In this document: piece after piece, positions 39,721 through 51,590 of the stretch
How the letters are laid out: each line of letters opens with the position of its first letter
Position numbering within the stretch: position 1 is the stretch's first letter
DNA from: Liquidambar formosana
Lineage: Eukaryota > Streptophyta > Magnoliopsida > Saxifragales > Altingiaceae
DNA: 64,000 nt
Direction of reading: 5' to 3'
Assembly: GCA_039720395.1 (NCBI GenBank)
Contig: CM077834.1
Coordinates: 1,798,001 to 1,862,000 of the forward strand
Program-made: the position numbers and the translations under genes
Notes under the pieces: model-generated
What the model saw: the letters and a program-made list of their open reading frames with translations, nothing else
The model's database searches: none
Told to the model about the DNA's origin: nothing

Positions 39721-41089
39721 GTGAAAGGATAATTCTAATCGGTTGTTAGACCCTTTTTCTTAATGTAATTGTTTGCAGAAATTTCATTCCCTCCATCTAT
39801 GTCAATGCAACATGGTTCACAATCAAGAACTTGTTGCTTTGACAATGAAACCAACCGGTTTGTCTTGATAGCTCAACAACGTACCACCGCCGCAATGGTG
39901 CCAAACGACCAACAGCTACCCTTGATGTTTAATGGGTGTAACAACCCCTCTTGAGGGACCTAAGCGTAGGTGTATATTGCTCAAAATTAAATATATATTT
40001 ATCTTTCCTACACCACCCATTCCAAAAGCCAACCAACCCTTTGTTGATGTTGATGACCTTCATATGATTTAACAAAAAAAAAAAAAGACTCATTCAGTTA
40101 ATCAAATCCAAACACCGTTGAAAACCCCTAATGTCCCATTATAGAATCTAATTTAATCTACTAATCTACTAATATCTAGTCTAGAACAATTATAAAAGGG
40201 ATGAGCCTCCCTCTTTTGGTCCTATTTATGTCAAAATCCACAATCGCAAGTTCATAATTTTCTTGGATCAAACATAATCTGCAATCACAAGCAGAGCCAT
40301 ACTATATTTACAGTAACTAACGTAAATGAAAAAACAAAACAAAACAAAACAAAAAAAAAAAAACAAAATGCAAGATGAACAAGGAACTATACACTCCTGA
40401 ACATTGTGAAAGCTAGCGAGAGAAGAGGGAGGTGGGGGGTGGGTTTCAGACTAGAAACCCTAGATTTATAGAAAAATGTTAGAAATCAAAGAGGGAGAAG
40501 GTGAGATGGAGAGATGGAGAGAGGAACAAATTCTCGGGATTGCAGATTGACAAATGCTGAGCCCAAGTGGACCAATCATATTTATGGAACTTTCCCAATT
40601 TTTTTTTAGGGATTACCAAGTGGACCAATCATATTTATGCAATATGATTCCATTGTAATCCACCAACCAAAGGATTTGAGACTTGGACCTGGAACTTTCC
40701 CATTTTTTTTCTCTCCCCAAATTAGTGAGAGAGATATGCTGAGTCCATTGACCAATGGCAATAACGTGGTTTTTAAACCTGCAAACATTTTTTTTTTTTT
40801 GGATAATACCTGCAACCTGCTTACTCTAAATTTCTATGGGTATCTGGACACTATTTGGACCCATGGTTCCATTTCTGCAACCTTTTTACTCTAGGTTTCC
40901 ATGGGTGTTCACTGTCCAGACACTGCTTGGACCACAAAGCCCATGCCAACTAATTGCCAAGCATACATTGACTCAATCAGGACCAAACTCTAGTGCCCAA
41001 ATTCGAGCTGTTCAGAATGTTTTTGCGAAAATCCAAATCTTCCATATCAGAAAAAAATAATAATAATAATAATAAAATCCAAATCTTCA
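39721..41089. other. Spacer with fragments shared with 56.8-57.3 kb
   Basis: TATCTTTCCTACACCA, CCAAAAGCCAACCAACCC, ACAATTATAAAAGGG and AAACCCTAGATTTA recur in the same order at about 56824-57302, so this is another ancient duplicate of non-coding DNA. A local duplication of AAGTGGACCAATCATATTTATG (about 40565 and 40618) is also present. No gene is supported. Confidence 0.5.
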
Positions 41090-41520
41090 CACATTTTTTT
41101 TCCCACAAAGCAAACAACACACTTCAAAGCCAATTACCCTCCCCCACCACCTTCCCTACCGCCCTATGACATATATGGGGGTGACATCCACATGGGTTTG
41201 GAGTTTAATCCCATATAAGCAAAATGTTAAGTGGAAGAGGTTGGTGAGGTGATCAATCTAACACTAGCCTTTGGAAATGCATCCAAGAAAAACCAACCTT
41301 AGCTACTGTAAATAGGGGGTAAATACACAAAGCACCATAATTGTGCTCAAGAACTTCAAAACTTCAAGGGCCACAAGGGCCCATATATGGTTGGAGGACT
41401 TGCCTAAGTTGGAAGGCAATCTAGGCGTAGAGGTGCAACTTAGGCAGGCTCAACCCATCCAACTTCAGCCCAACTCATAATATGGGCAACTATTTTAATT
41501 TATAGGTTGGACTTAGATTA
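41090..41520. repeat. Repeat B, partial copy 3
   Basis: Matches the middle of repeat B (about 15665-16110 and 62710-63150): TTTCCCACAAAGCAAACAAC, GTGACATCCACATGGGTTT, TGGTTGGAGGACTTG and CTCAACCCATCCAAC. It is bounded by unrelated AT-rich DNA. Confidence 0.85.
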
Positions 41521-44224
41521 TTATATGTCAACCCAAATTCAATTCGAGTTAAGCTTGGACTGATGTCTCAGGCAACTTGCACCACCCCAACCTCAAAACC
41601 CAATTCTTAAATTTAATATACATTATTTTGTATTATTTAACAATCAAAACCACTAAATTTAACATGTTAATTTAACTTACTTATAATTAGGAAGTGCTTT
41701 AAATAATAATTAAAATGAGTTGTGTGGGAAGTAGGACCATGAAAACATGTTTAAAAATAGGGGTGGTTATTGTCACCCCTTAATTTTATTTGCACCCCTA
41801 TTTATTTTAATTTATCAAGATTTTATAAAAAATATAAAAGGTTTTTAAATCTGCATCACATACCCTCCCCCACCTCAATGACTCAATCCCCTCCCCACCT
41901 CTACAAGAACCAGGGGAGAAAAAAGGGGGAAAAAATTTGCTTTCTTTTGGCAAGCCTAGAATTGGGACAAACAAACTTACAGTGCAACAATCACGAATGT
42001 GCAAAACTGTTGCATCACATGCATTACTGCACGGCTCCCTTGCAGTTTTTAGCATAATAGATTAGTGCAACTGTTTCAGTTTTTTTCTTGAACTAAATTA
42101 TGAGTATTTAAAAATTTGACCCTACCAATTTTTATTTAATCTCTCAAAAAATTTTATTTAGACCCTCTATGCTTTTTTGACCCAAAAAATTGATGAGTTT
42201 GACTATCTTATTTATTATAATCATTTTTATACCCCTTACAAAGTTAAAGAACAAAATCCCAATGTGATCCGCAACTGAGGAAATTTTTTTTTCTTCAAAA
42301 TATTTATCATTAGTCTTGAGTCTTGAGTCATGACCTTGCAAAACTAATGTTCTGACTCCACCATGCAGGCCTTGAATTTACACCGGTAGATTGAGTTTCC
42401 AAAATGTTTGATCTTGCAGTTTTAATGCAATCTTAAAATCGGATGGTTTTGAACTCTTCCAATCATCTACGAGGAATTTTCTACCTTAGGTGTGACATTG
42501 AGGATCAATCCAAAGGACAGAAGACTTGACCAAGAAGACCTGTCCGCGTTTGCTTTGCCCTAAATTCTTTGGTTTACGGCCCACAATGGACCTCCTTCAG
42601 CTTCAGCTACCACAAAATTATTGATTCAAGCCAGTCCCATAGAAATTGAAGATGGATCATGTACCGATTTGAAAAGATGGGATACTACTTGTTAGTCCAA
42701 AAGTTTGGATGGATGAAAGGGCCCTATGCCGTAGTCGTCTTTTTATTATTATTATTTTATTTTTTTTGTCCATAGGGATATCCTAACCTGTCTTGATTAA
42801 TCCCTAAAATACGAATAACATGGGTTAGCACTCAAGATAAACCTGATTAGTAGTTGACCCCAAAAAAGAAGTAAAAAGTTGAATCCATGACCTTCTATTT
42901 CTTGATGTGTAAGTCTAAGAAATCATTGATCCACCTCTTGAGGTTGATGCCAAAGTCTTCCACATCTATACTTGTCATAAAAATCATTTGGTAAAAAAGC
43001 AAATGCAAATTAAATGATAAATTTTAAAGCATGCTAAAATATGATGGTAGCTTTGTGAAAGGAGAATTTTTATGTGCATAAGCAGTGAGCACAACATTTT
43101 CCACTTCAAAAAAAAAAAAAAAAAAAAAAAAAACCACCACTAATTGGGGCTGTAATATTGAGATCTCACCGTATTGCCTTAATAAATTAAGAATCAAGCC
43201 ATTTATCGAAATCTTTGCGCAACAAAATGGATGAATCCAATTTCTAGTGGACGTCAAGTGACTTATGTGTGGAAGAAATAAATTTTAGAATAAGAAATTT
43301 CAGTAAAATGATAATTTTATTAAATTCAAGATGGAAAAAAAAATAAATAAATAAATCAGCATATGGTTTGGTCTTATTCCTTGACTTTGTGGGGACAGTA
43401 GCCTGACAAATGGTGTTGGTCCGATTCGGATGCCTATTTAGGCACCAAATAGAACCCATTATTGATTTGAGATATCGATGTTGTGAATGCCGAGTCTATT
43501 CAATGCTAGGCATAATGAGTATAAAGACCTCCAAACAAAAAAAGAAAAGAAAAAATCTTTGGTTTAAGGTCCACACAGTGCGCCCTTAAGATCGTTAGAA
43601 GAATTTAGTTGAGATGTGCGCAATCTGACCAAATACTCTGACCGTCAAACAAAAAAAAAAAAAAAGTGTATTCTTTATTGAGCACTGTGTTGCTAGAAAT
43701 GTATGTTTACTAAAGTTTAATTGATCATGCTCAATTGTTTTTGAAAACTTTTTTTTATGACATCTATATTATTGACACAGAACTAGGAGGCTCAAGCCTA
43801 ATTAAGTACAGTAGCGGGGGGGATTTTACGTCAAGCACATCTATAAACAAAAAGTTCAAATTTCTCTAGGGCATTGGTGAAAATTAAAAGCACAAAATTA
43901 TAAGACAACTTTCTTCCCATGTTGACTACCTTGTATGTGCATCCATTTGCTTGCATAAATTGGTGCCTTATCCTTATCTCACTCTCCCCCATGATCTTTA
44001 CAATTCAATAAGGACCTGCAACAAATTACAATATTATTAAATATTATCAAAGTTATCGGATAGCTAGAATCATATTGAGCACTGTTTCAAACTGAATTTC
44101 AATCTCCAAGCGGCGGATATCCGCCTCCCAGGCTAGTTGTAATTTGTAAGGCCATCATATCACAAGCTCATGAACCAAGACCTAGTAATAGCATGCCATA
44201 TAGAAGGCAGACATCTACCTATTA
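41521..44224. other. Spacer without a supported gene
   Basis: Includes a patch with MITE-like wording (GATTTTATAAAAAATATAAAAGGTTTTT, about 41818, resembling the arm of the element at 63250), another RLP-flank unit (about 42430-42680), A-runs (43107-43131 and about 43651-43665) and AT-rich DNA. Confidence 0.5.
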
Positions 44225-46956
44225 CAAGTTCACAAACAAGTTTATAATGCCATAATTATCATGAAAGGGATAGGATATACTACAACAAAATTAATAATGT
44301 GAAAACCAATTGCATCGATCACTTACCGAAGAACGCCACTTGAAATCTCTAGTTTCTTCTGTCTCCATGTCTGCATGGAGTATTGATTCTCCGTTTCGCC
44401 TTTTTATGAGATTTTCTCTCAGCCATTATTACAAACCATTTAGGTCTTCTAGTTAAGAACATAAGACATCCCATTACCATTCCAAATACCATTCCACATC
44501 CATACCCCATTACCACAGCTTTCCATCCAAATCCTCTTCCAAACACTGGTTTGTCTTCTTCGTGGAATATCAACGGCAGTGGATGTGGTGCTTCATTACC
44601 ACCACATTTCCTCGACAATGGAGATCCACACAATCCTAAGTTCCCATTGTACGAATCATTTTCAAACGTTTCAAACTGTTTGCCTCGAGGAATGGGTCCC
44701 AGAAGATGGTTTTGCGAAAGGTTTGAGAATGCAAGAAATGTCAGACTCGTCAATCGCCGTGGAATCTCCCCAATGAGATTGTTTGAAGAGAGGTCCAAAG
44801 ATTCAAGATTTTTCAAATTCCCCAGCGATGATGGAATATGACCGGTGAAGTTGTGAGAAAATTGAGCACTCGTAGTGAATAAAGCATACCAATAGAGTTT
44901 GGAATCTCTCCTAGAAATCTGTTGTTTGACAAATCAATGGTTGTGAATATGGTTAGGACTTTCTCCAATTCGATCTCAAACCCTTTGATCGTTAACTTCA
45001 CGGAATCTTGATAGTAAAAATCCCCCATATATTTCAATCCAGTCTTATCTTCATTGGCATTCATCATAGCTTTCAAACTTTCGAAGTATGTTGTTGGCAA
45101 AAGGCCAGTGAACCCATTGTAAATGTAACGACCCGAAATGGGGGCCATTAGTTAAGTAGTAAGAAAACCATTTTTAAAGCCAAATTTGGTGGATGTTTAA
45201 TAAAAATAATTCTTTTGAAAATATTTTTAGAAAATCCGGCATAGTCCCATCTGTGAATAGGACATACCAAGTTATCGACTAGTTGTAAAACCTGTAGAAA
45301 ACCCATTTATAATCATTTCAACCATCCACACAATATTCCAAAAATAAATAAAACTATAAGCTGTATCGTAGTCACATGGGTCTCATTCAGATATACAGCC
45401 ACTACTCAATTAATTATTACAGGCTAGGAAATTTAAAATTAATATATGCCTAGGCTCAAAGCCTATCTCCAATATTCTCTACATGAATGCAAGCATGCTG
45501 ACGTGTTCCCAAAACCCAGGTCAACTTAGCTTTGAAAATATGACCTACAAGAAAGCTGTGGGGGTATGAGTTACACGCTCAGTAGGAAAACATTTCTTAA
45601 AATAACCCCAAGGTTTTAAAAACCACAATTTACATACATTTCCAAGAACCCTGCAAAACCATTTATTCGTTTGCAATATAAAATTTGCAATAAATAAAAC
45701 TGATACACGTATAATGAAATAAACTGCGAAAGTTTAAATCATTTAATACCAACACCCCTTTTTATTTTTAAAAAAGGTAAGAAATAACTCAAGTTATTTA
45801 TAATTCATTATCATTCTTTCCAATTTCCATATCGCGGCCTTATAAGCCAATAACCATTAACCGCCATATCCGGCAATCCATAACATCAGTCTTTCAAACT
45901 GATAAATCCTCCCCAGGTCATGCGGGGCTCTCGCGCGCGGAAAATAAGGGGAAACACTATGGATCCTACCTGGTCCAGAAAGTAACCCCATCATGAAGAA
46001 ACACTATGATCCTACTTGGACCAGAAAGTAACCTCATATTCGGGCACGTAGCCCAGGACCAAAGGATAGGAAGACACGGCAAGACGTCCCGTTCCTTTGG
46101 GACCGCAGTAATCCTGTCTCCAGTAGCCCTTATCACCATAACATTATTACTTTTCTTTTCATTTATTAATTCCAAAATTCTCATATAATCTGGAAAATTA
46201 TATATAAATTTTCCAAAAAACCACATAATAGGTTTGTTCTTAGAAAACCATATAATAGGTGGGTTCATAAAAATCACAATAAATAACTCCCATAAAACAT
46301 TTCCAAATGAATGATTTCAAAAACAACATGTTATAACAAAAATGATGTGAATCAATCCCTAGGTTTCCCACAATTTGTAAAACCTAGCAAATATATACCC
46401 CATGCATGATATTTATGCAAAAACTACCAAATACATGTAAAACTACATGATTTATACCCAAAACCCCCATACATCCAAGGGTTATAGTGAGAAAAACGCC
46501 CCTACCTCAATGATGAGTGATGAAAATGCAAACCACCGCCATAGACATGTAGATCAGGCCTATGATGCACATGAAACCTCCCCAAAGCAAGCCCTAGCTT
46601 CCAAATGTCATGCTTGAGGAAGAGAATGGAGATTCCAACTCCAAGATGCAACCAAACCTCACAAGCACCATAAATAAACACAAGATATGAGGATATGTAA
46701 ACTAAAATCCAAAAGAAATGCAAACCCTAGCCTTATACATGAAAAATTACCTCTCAATTCTGAAATAGAGGTAAACCATGAGTGAATCCAAGCTAGAAAT
46801 GTTGAAATCCAAACCCCTATGTATGAAATCCAAGCAAAAGTAGAGAGGGAAACTCTTTCTCTCTCATCTGAACACCCAAGAGCTCTTCCTCCCTCTCTCT
46901 ATCTCTCTCTCACTCTAAAATGCAAGAAGTGAGGGTTACAAATCGGGGTTGAGGGG

Positions 46957-46963
46957 TTTTATA
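46957..46963 (-). promoter_or_regulatory. TATA box of the solo LTR
   Basis: The minus strand reads GGTTATAAAACCCC. Its position after a motif array and before a pyrimidine- and GAGA-rich leader is typical for an LTR promoter. Confidence 0.5.
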
Positions 46964-47012
46964 ACCTCAGAGGGGCACATGCGTCATTTCAGCAAAAATA
47001 AGCCTTCAGACC

Positions 47013-47182
47013 TAATTCAGTCGACTCATTTAGCAATTCAGTCGACTGAAATGACAATTCAGTTGACTGAAATGACAATTCAGTCAATTGAAAATCTCAG
47101 AATTCAAATTCTTCAGCTTATTCAAATTCTTCAGCTTCTGTGTAATTCAGTCGACTGAAATCACACTTCAGTTGACTCAAAC
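47013..47182. repeat. Array of TTCAGTCGACTGAA palindromes in the LTR U3
   Basis: The 14-bp palindrome TTCAGTCGACTGAA occurs perfectly twice, and near-matches (TTGAC or TCAATT variants) occur at least four more times. Some are linked by ATGACAA spacers. The array lies 50-220 bases upstream of the LTR TATA box. Confidence 0.8.
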
Positions 47183-47770
47183 AGGCAGCATACACTCCAC
47201 AGTCTTATTTTCATTCAAAACATTTAAGTAATTACTTTAAGTTATTTAATGAAAATAAGCAAATAACCCCCCATTTGAATCCAAATAAAATATCAGAAAA
47301 ATCAAATTCCAAGTATATCAAAATCTCATTTCCAAGTTTTAGTACAAAATCTGTCTCCCGACAGATTTTTCTAAAACAACCATGTGAGGAACCCAATCCA
47401 AACATGTTAATAAAATCCCATAAAATCACAGAAGTCTTATAATATTATAAACTTCCATTACTGCAAAAAATTATCTTTAAAAACGAAGATTTACGAAAAT
47501 TCATTTTTCCCCAACACTTAGCTAAATTTTAGCAGCTTAAACCCGAAACTGCAAATAAAGCTAAACACACACTTAAAACACTTGATGCATAGAAACAAGC
47601 ATCAAATCACAAATAATATCATATTATCACACACACGGATTACCTATACATGAGGTTATCCAATCAAATCAAAGGATTAACTACGCTAATCATATATTAA
47701 GCCGTATTAATCCCTATTAAGAAAACAGGTCCTCACAGTAAAAGACATCGAAATTCGCAACTTGGGAAAA

Positions 47771-48234
47771 TGACGTAGTGGAAAGCGTATGAAAGAAAAA
47801 GGGCACCGCCTTCTTCTTAGAAAATACTCGAATCCACGAGCAAAGAGAAAACAACTCGAATCCACGAGTAAAGAGAAATAAATCTCAATAAAGAAATTCT
47901 TTATTAATCAAAACATTACCTTACAATGAAAGGAGGTAGCCTTTATATAGGCTGCAAAATCTAATTTGACTAGAACTATAACTCAAAAGTCCTAAACTTA
48001 ATAAATAACCTAATTCAACTAGAACTATAAATCAAAAGTCCTAAACTTAATAAACAACCTAATTCAACTAGAACTATAAATTTAAGAAAGAAATAACTAA
48101 AATAAGGAAAAATACTAAATATTCCAAAAATAAAACTGCTCCCAACCGTAGGTACGGTTTGCTTGATTGTAGGTACGGTTATATGCAGAAAGCTATTTTG
48201 GCTTCTAATCGGTCTTAACTTCTGTCCTACATCA
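47771..48234 (-). repeat. 3' LTR of the gag-only element
   Basis: Complete LTR with TG..CA ends. A TATATAAA box lies on the minus strand at 47942-47949. It includes direct repeats of a TAACCTAATTCAACTAGAACTATAAAT-like unit (about 47954-48075) and of CGAATCCACGAG. Confidence 0.85.
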
Positions 48235-48593
48235 GTCTCCCCTGCTTGAAAAGAACTCGCCCTCGAGTTCGTTGTATGAACTTGAAGTCTTTCATCCCAA
48301 ATAAAAAGATACTTCGAGTACTTCAATTTCTTCATTCTCCTTTGAAATTTGCACTCTAAAATATTTTTGACTCGAGCCAATGTCTCTATACTCTTCAATT
48401 GATTAACGAGGTCGATCAAACAAAGACTGATAATAAAATTAAATTTCTCAACCCCAATAAAATCAATGTTTCTCAACTCGTAAATATGGAGAAGATCAAT
48501 TGATAAATTAACAACTGGATGCTGTGATTGGATCTTTCCTAAAATTTTGACGAATGAAATTTCGCAATCAATAGTCTCCCCAAAAGCTTCATG

Positions 48594-49511
48594 CTAAAAA
48601 ATTATGTCCTTTAGATCTTCAAACTTCTCACAATTTTCTTCTAATGCTGGTTGTACCTCATTAGAAGCGACAACTACCTCTGGTTCTTGCACTTCCACCA
48701 TAATACTCTCAATCTCTTTGACATCCGTCACGATCTCAACCTTGGACTTACTCACAGGTAGTAAAGATTCCTCCTCCACTTTATGAACTTCTAGAAAAAC
48801 CTTTTCTTCAATAACCAAATCGACTTCTGAATTTGGGTCTTCAAAATTTGCATGAACCTCTTGTGAAAAATTATTTTCAATATCTAAATCACAAGCTCTT
48901 GGTATATCAATGCATTCTTCAAGTTCACAATTATATTTCTCATAGTGATTATCAGGATTCAAAATATCTTTTTCTTCTATTTTAGTTTCTTCATGAGCTA
49001 CATGTTGCACCTCTTCTTTAACTTTAAAAGAATTAGCTTTCTTGTCAAATTTTAGTTGCACATCTTCTTTTGATGGTTGATTGTAGAAACTCTCGGTATA
49101 ATCTCGTAAATAATTAGTATGCCTATATTCTTGATCCATATCAAATTCTTTATAATCATAAAGAGAAAATTTAGAAATTATCATTCTTCTCATTCTAGGC
49201 CATGAGCGAATAGGAGATTTACCTTGTAGAGTTCTTAAAAGTTGCAATTGATCCCACCACTTTGCAGCACAAAATCTAAGCTTGAACGTTGCAGCTTTCA
49301 CCTTTTCCTCATTTGAAATCCCCACAAAGTCGAAAAATATCTCCAAATCAAATAACCAATAATAGTTTTCGTTCGGAAATCCATTGAAATTAGGAATATC
49401 TCTAAATTCCATAAATTTCCAACGATTAGGAACGTGTCTACCAATAGGACGGCCGCGAGCCCCATCGTCAGCGCAAATCCTATAGTCTTCACGTAACCTA
49501 TTAGTCTTCAT
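48594..49511 (-). CDS. Retrotransposon gag-like protein of the gag-only element
   Basis: 305 codons from the ATG at 49511. Residues about 35-150 have the Ty3/Gypsy retrotransposon gag pattern: IPNFNGFPNENYYWLFDLEI, FFDFVGISNEEKVKAATFKL, AAKWWDQLQ, RMRRMIISKF and MDQEYRHTNYLRDYTESFY. Gag forms the particle that packages element RNA. The second half is acidic and low complexity (many E and V) and lacks the CCHC zinc knuckle expected after the capsid part. Another frame (49508-49771) overlaps the start by four bases (ATGA). No protease or polymerase follows. The element would depend on a related full-length element for mobility. Confidence 0.8.
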   Translation of the reverse strand: MKTNRLREDYRICADDGARGRPIGRHVPNRWKFMEFRDIPNFNGFPNENYYWLFDLEIFFDFVGISNEEKVKAATFKLRFCAAKWWDQLQLLRTLQGKSPIRSWPRMRRMIISKFSLYDYKEFDMDQEYRHTNYLRDYTESFYNQPSKEDVQLKFDKKANSFKVKEEVQHVAHEETKIEEKDILNPDNHYEKYNCELEECIDIPRACDLDIENNFSQEVHANFEDPNSEVDLVIEEKVFLEVHKVEEESLLPVSKSKVEIVTDVKEIESIMVEVQEPEVVVASNEVQPALEENCEKFEDLKDIIF

Positions 49512-49673
49512 TGGTAACCTAGCGAGTCCCGCGTGTACATCATGCAGTGCTCACTGGGTGTTGCGTTGAATCCTTGAAATTTTTGCTCTAGTAAGAGCCT
49601 CTTCTCCACGTTCGTCGCCGTAGAAGAAGTTGCCACCGTAGCGTGCATTCGCCATCTGACCAGGATGAAGCTT

Positions 49674-49685
49674 GCTTTGATACCA
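49674..49685 (-). other. Primer-binding site (initiator Met-tRNA type)
   Basis: The minus strand reads TGGTATCAAAGC two bases after the 5' LTR. The usual plant site is TGGTATCAGAGC, so there is one mismatch. This fixes the direction of the element. Confidence 0.8.
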
Positions 49686-49687
49686 AC

Positions 49688-50080
49688 TGACGTAGTGGAA
49701 AGCGTATGAAAGAAAAAGGGCACCGCCTTCTTCTTAGAAAATACTCGAATCCACGAGCAAAGAGAAAACAACTTGAATCCACGAGTAAAGAGAAATAAAT
49801 CTCAATAAAGAAATTCTTTATTAATCAAAACATTACCTTACAATGAAAGAAGGTAGCCTTTATATAGGCTGCAAAATCTAATTTGACTAGAACTATAACT
49901 CAAAAGTCCTAAACTTAATAAATAACCTAATTCAACTAGAACTATAAATCAAAAGTCCTAAACTTAATAAATAACCTAATTCAACTAAAACTATAAATTT
50001 AAGAAAGAAATAACTAAAATAAGGAAAAATACTAAATATTCCAAAAATAAAACTGCTCCCAACCGTAGGTACGGTTTGCT
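49688..50080 (-). repeat. 5' LTR of the gag-only element, truncated
   Basis: Matches 47771-48163 almost exactly and stops after CGTAGGTACGGTTTGCT, where RLP sequence begins at 50081. The TATATAAA box is at 49858-49865. The U3 start, about 71 bases, is missing. Confidence 0.88.
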
Positions 50081-51590
50081 ATGGTGCCATAAAAGCTATT
50101 CATTTGAGATCCAACACTGAGAGATTATTGCTGAAGTTTCCCAAACATTCTGGAAGTGCTGAAGTTTCCCAAACATTCTGGAAGTATACCACTCAAGCTA
50201 TTATTTGACAAATCTAGAACTTTAATGGAAATTGAGTTGCAAATCAAGGAAGGAATATTTCCTGTGAATTTATTGTTTGAGATGAAAAAGGCATTTATAG
50301 GGGGTGGTGGAACTGGAAGTGGTCCTTCAAACAAGTTGGAATGAAGGTTAAGATAAAAAAGATGCTTCCATGGAAGATGCACTACACCTGTCATAAAGTT
50401 AGAAGAAAGATCCAGAGCCTCCAATGAATCCTTCCCCATGCCCTATACCCAATTTGGAATTTGGCCATGAATGTTGTTGTTGGAAAGTACTAGCGAATTC
50501 AAATTCTCTTGAGTTTTTAAGAAATTTGGGAATTCACTTAAGTTGCAGGAAGATAATCCCAAGAAAAATAATTGGGGAAAGGTAGAGTTGGCAATATTGC
50601 CGTTGGTGATCACTGATAGACTATTATAGGAAAGATTAAGAATTGACAGATATTTCAACTATAAAAACTTGTCTAACTCTACAATCTCACTCAGATTATT
50701 TGACGTCAGTATAAGAAGAGTGAGATTCACGAGTTAAAAAAGAGACATCGGCAATGGACCATATAGCTCATTGTCATCTAATGCGACACGCTGTAACGAT
50801 TTATATTGAAATTCATGAATATAACCATTGAGCTAGTTTTTTCCAAGGTCTAAGTACATCAATGAAGGTAGAGTGAACACCCAAGATGGAATTGTCCCAT
50901 TGAGTGAGTTATTATATAAGTCGAGCTTATTTAGCTTTGGAAATACCCTTTGTGAAGGAATGGGACCCACTAGCTGATTACTATTAAGGTCTAGAATACT
51001 AAGCTTTAACGGGTTTGACAATGATGATGGGATGTGGCTGATGAAATTGTTATGTGAGAGCTCGAAACGAGTGACTTGTGTAAGGTTACTGAGGGATGAT
51101 GAAATAGACCCAAAGAAGTTGCATGACGAGAGATTCAAATAATTCAAGGACTGTAGATTTTCGATTGAGTCGGGTACTTCTCTTGAGAAACTCGTGCGAG
51201 AGAGATCAAAGTAATTTAATGATTGTAGATTGCCGATAGAATTAGGTACTTCTCCTGAGAAACTTGTGTGAGAAAGATCCAAATAATTCAAGGATGGTGG
51301 ATTGCTCCAATTAAACTTTGGACAATAACCCATGAGATCTCTATTAAGGGATAACTCGAGCGCCTATAGGTTTGGTTGGCAAAAAGTGTCATCTAGGAAT
51401 TTCCTTTGCAATCCACAATTCCGTAGATTGAGAGATGTCAGAGAGCAGGACAGATTCTTAAAGGAACCTAGTTCAGCCGAAGACATGTTTACTCCACGGA
51501 GATTGAGTTGTCTTAATTCAGTTAGGTTTTGAACCAAAATTTTAAGACTAGGGGTATCAAGTCTCAATAGGCTTTCCAGGTGAAACTATT

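Larger units (their letters stand above)
45124..47737 (-). mobile_element. Probable 2.6-kb solo LTR with perfect 5-bp target duplication
   Basis: The insert reads TGTAACGACCCG..GGTCCTCACA on the plus strand, with TG..CA ends, and is flanked by GTAAA on both sides (45119-45123 and 47738-47742). Removing it rejoins adjacent RLP coding sequence. On the minus strand a TATAAAA box (46957-46963) lies about 775 bases from the 5' end and is followed by a C/T-rich, GAGA-rich leader, as in plant Ty3/Gypsy LTRs. There are no gag or pol frames, no primer-binding site and no second LTR, which fits LTR-LTR recombination. A long non-LTR-derived element is a less likely alternative. Confidence 0.82.
47771..50080 (-). 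mobile_element. Young gag-only LTR retrotransposon (TR-GAG-like), 5' LTR truncated
   Basis: The two LTRs are 49688-50080 (5', truncated) and 47771-48234 (3', complete, 464 bp, TGATGTAG..CTACGTCA on the minus strand). They differ by about four transitions over about 393 aligned bases. The internal part is only 1.45 kb and holds a gag frame, with no protease, reverse transcriptase or integrase. A primer-binding site for initiator Met-tRNA follows the 5' LTR, and a short purine run (AGGGGAGA) precedes the 3' LTR. The outer 71 bases of the 5' LTR are missing together with neighbouring RLP sequence, so no target duplication can be seen. Confidence 0.88.
44225..51590 (-). pseudogene. RLP pseudogene split by two LTR-element insertions
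   Basis: Three pieces of one RLP lie in order on the minus strand. 51590-50081: LRRs from MRLDTPSLKILVQNL to a frame ending in NSFYG-like sequence, interrupted by at least five stops (near 51365, 50833, 50737, 50658 and 50440). 47770-47738: PKLRI only. 45118-44349: island and last LRRs with DSVKLTIKGFEIELE, a frameshift near 44850, LCGSPLSRKC, an acidic linker, a membrane span GCGMVFGMVMGCLMFL and a basic tail. The 5' part with signal peptide and N-cap is absent beyond 51590. Relative to the intact paralogue, about 85 residues between the first and second pieces are missing, removed with the outer end of the 5' LTR. The same 3' flank occurs at 6930. Confidence 0.9.
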
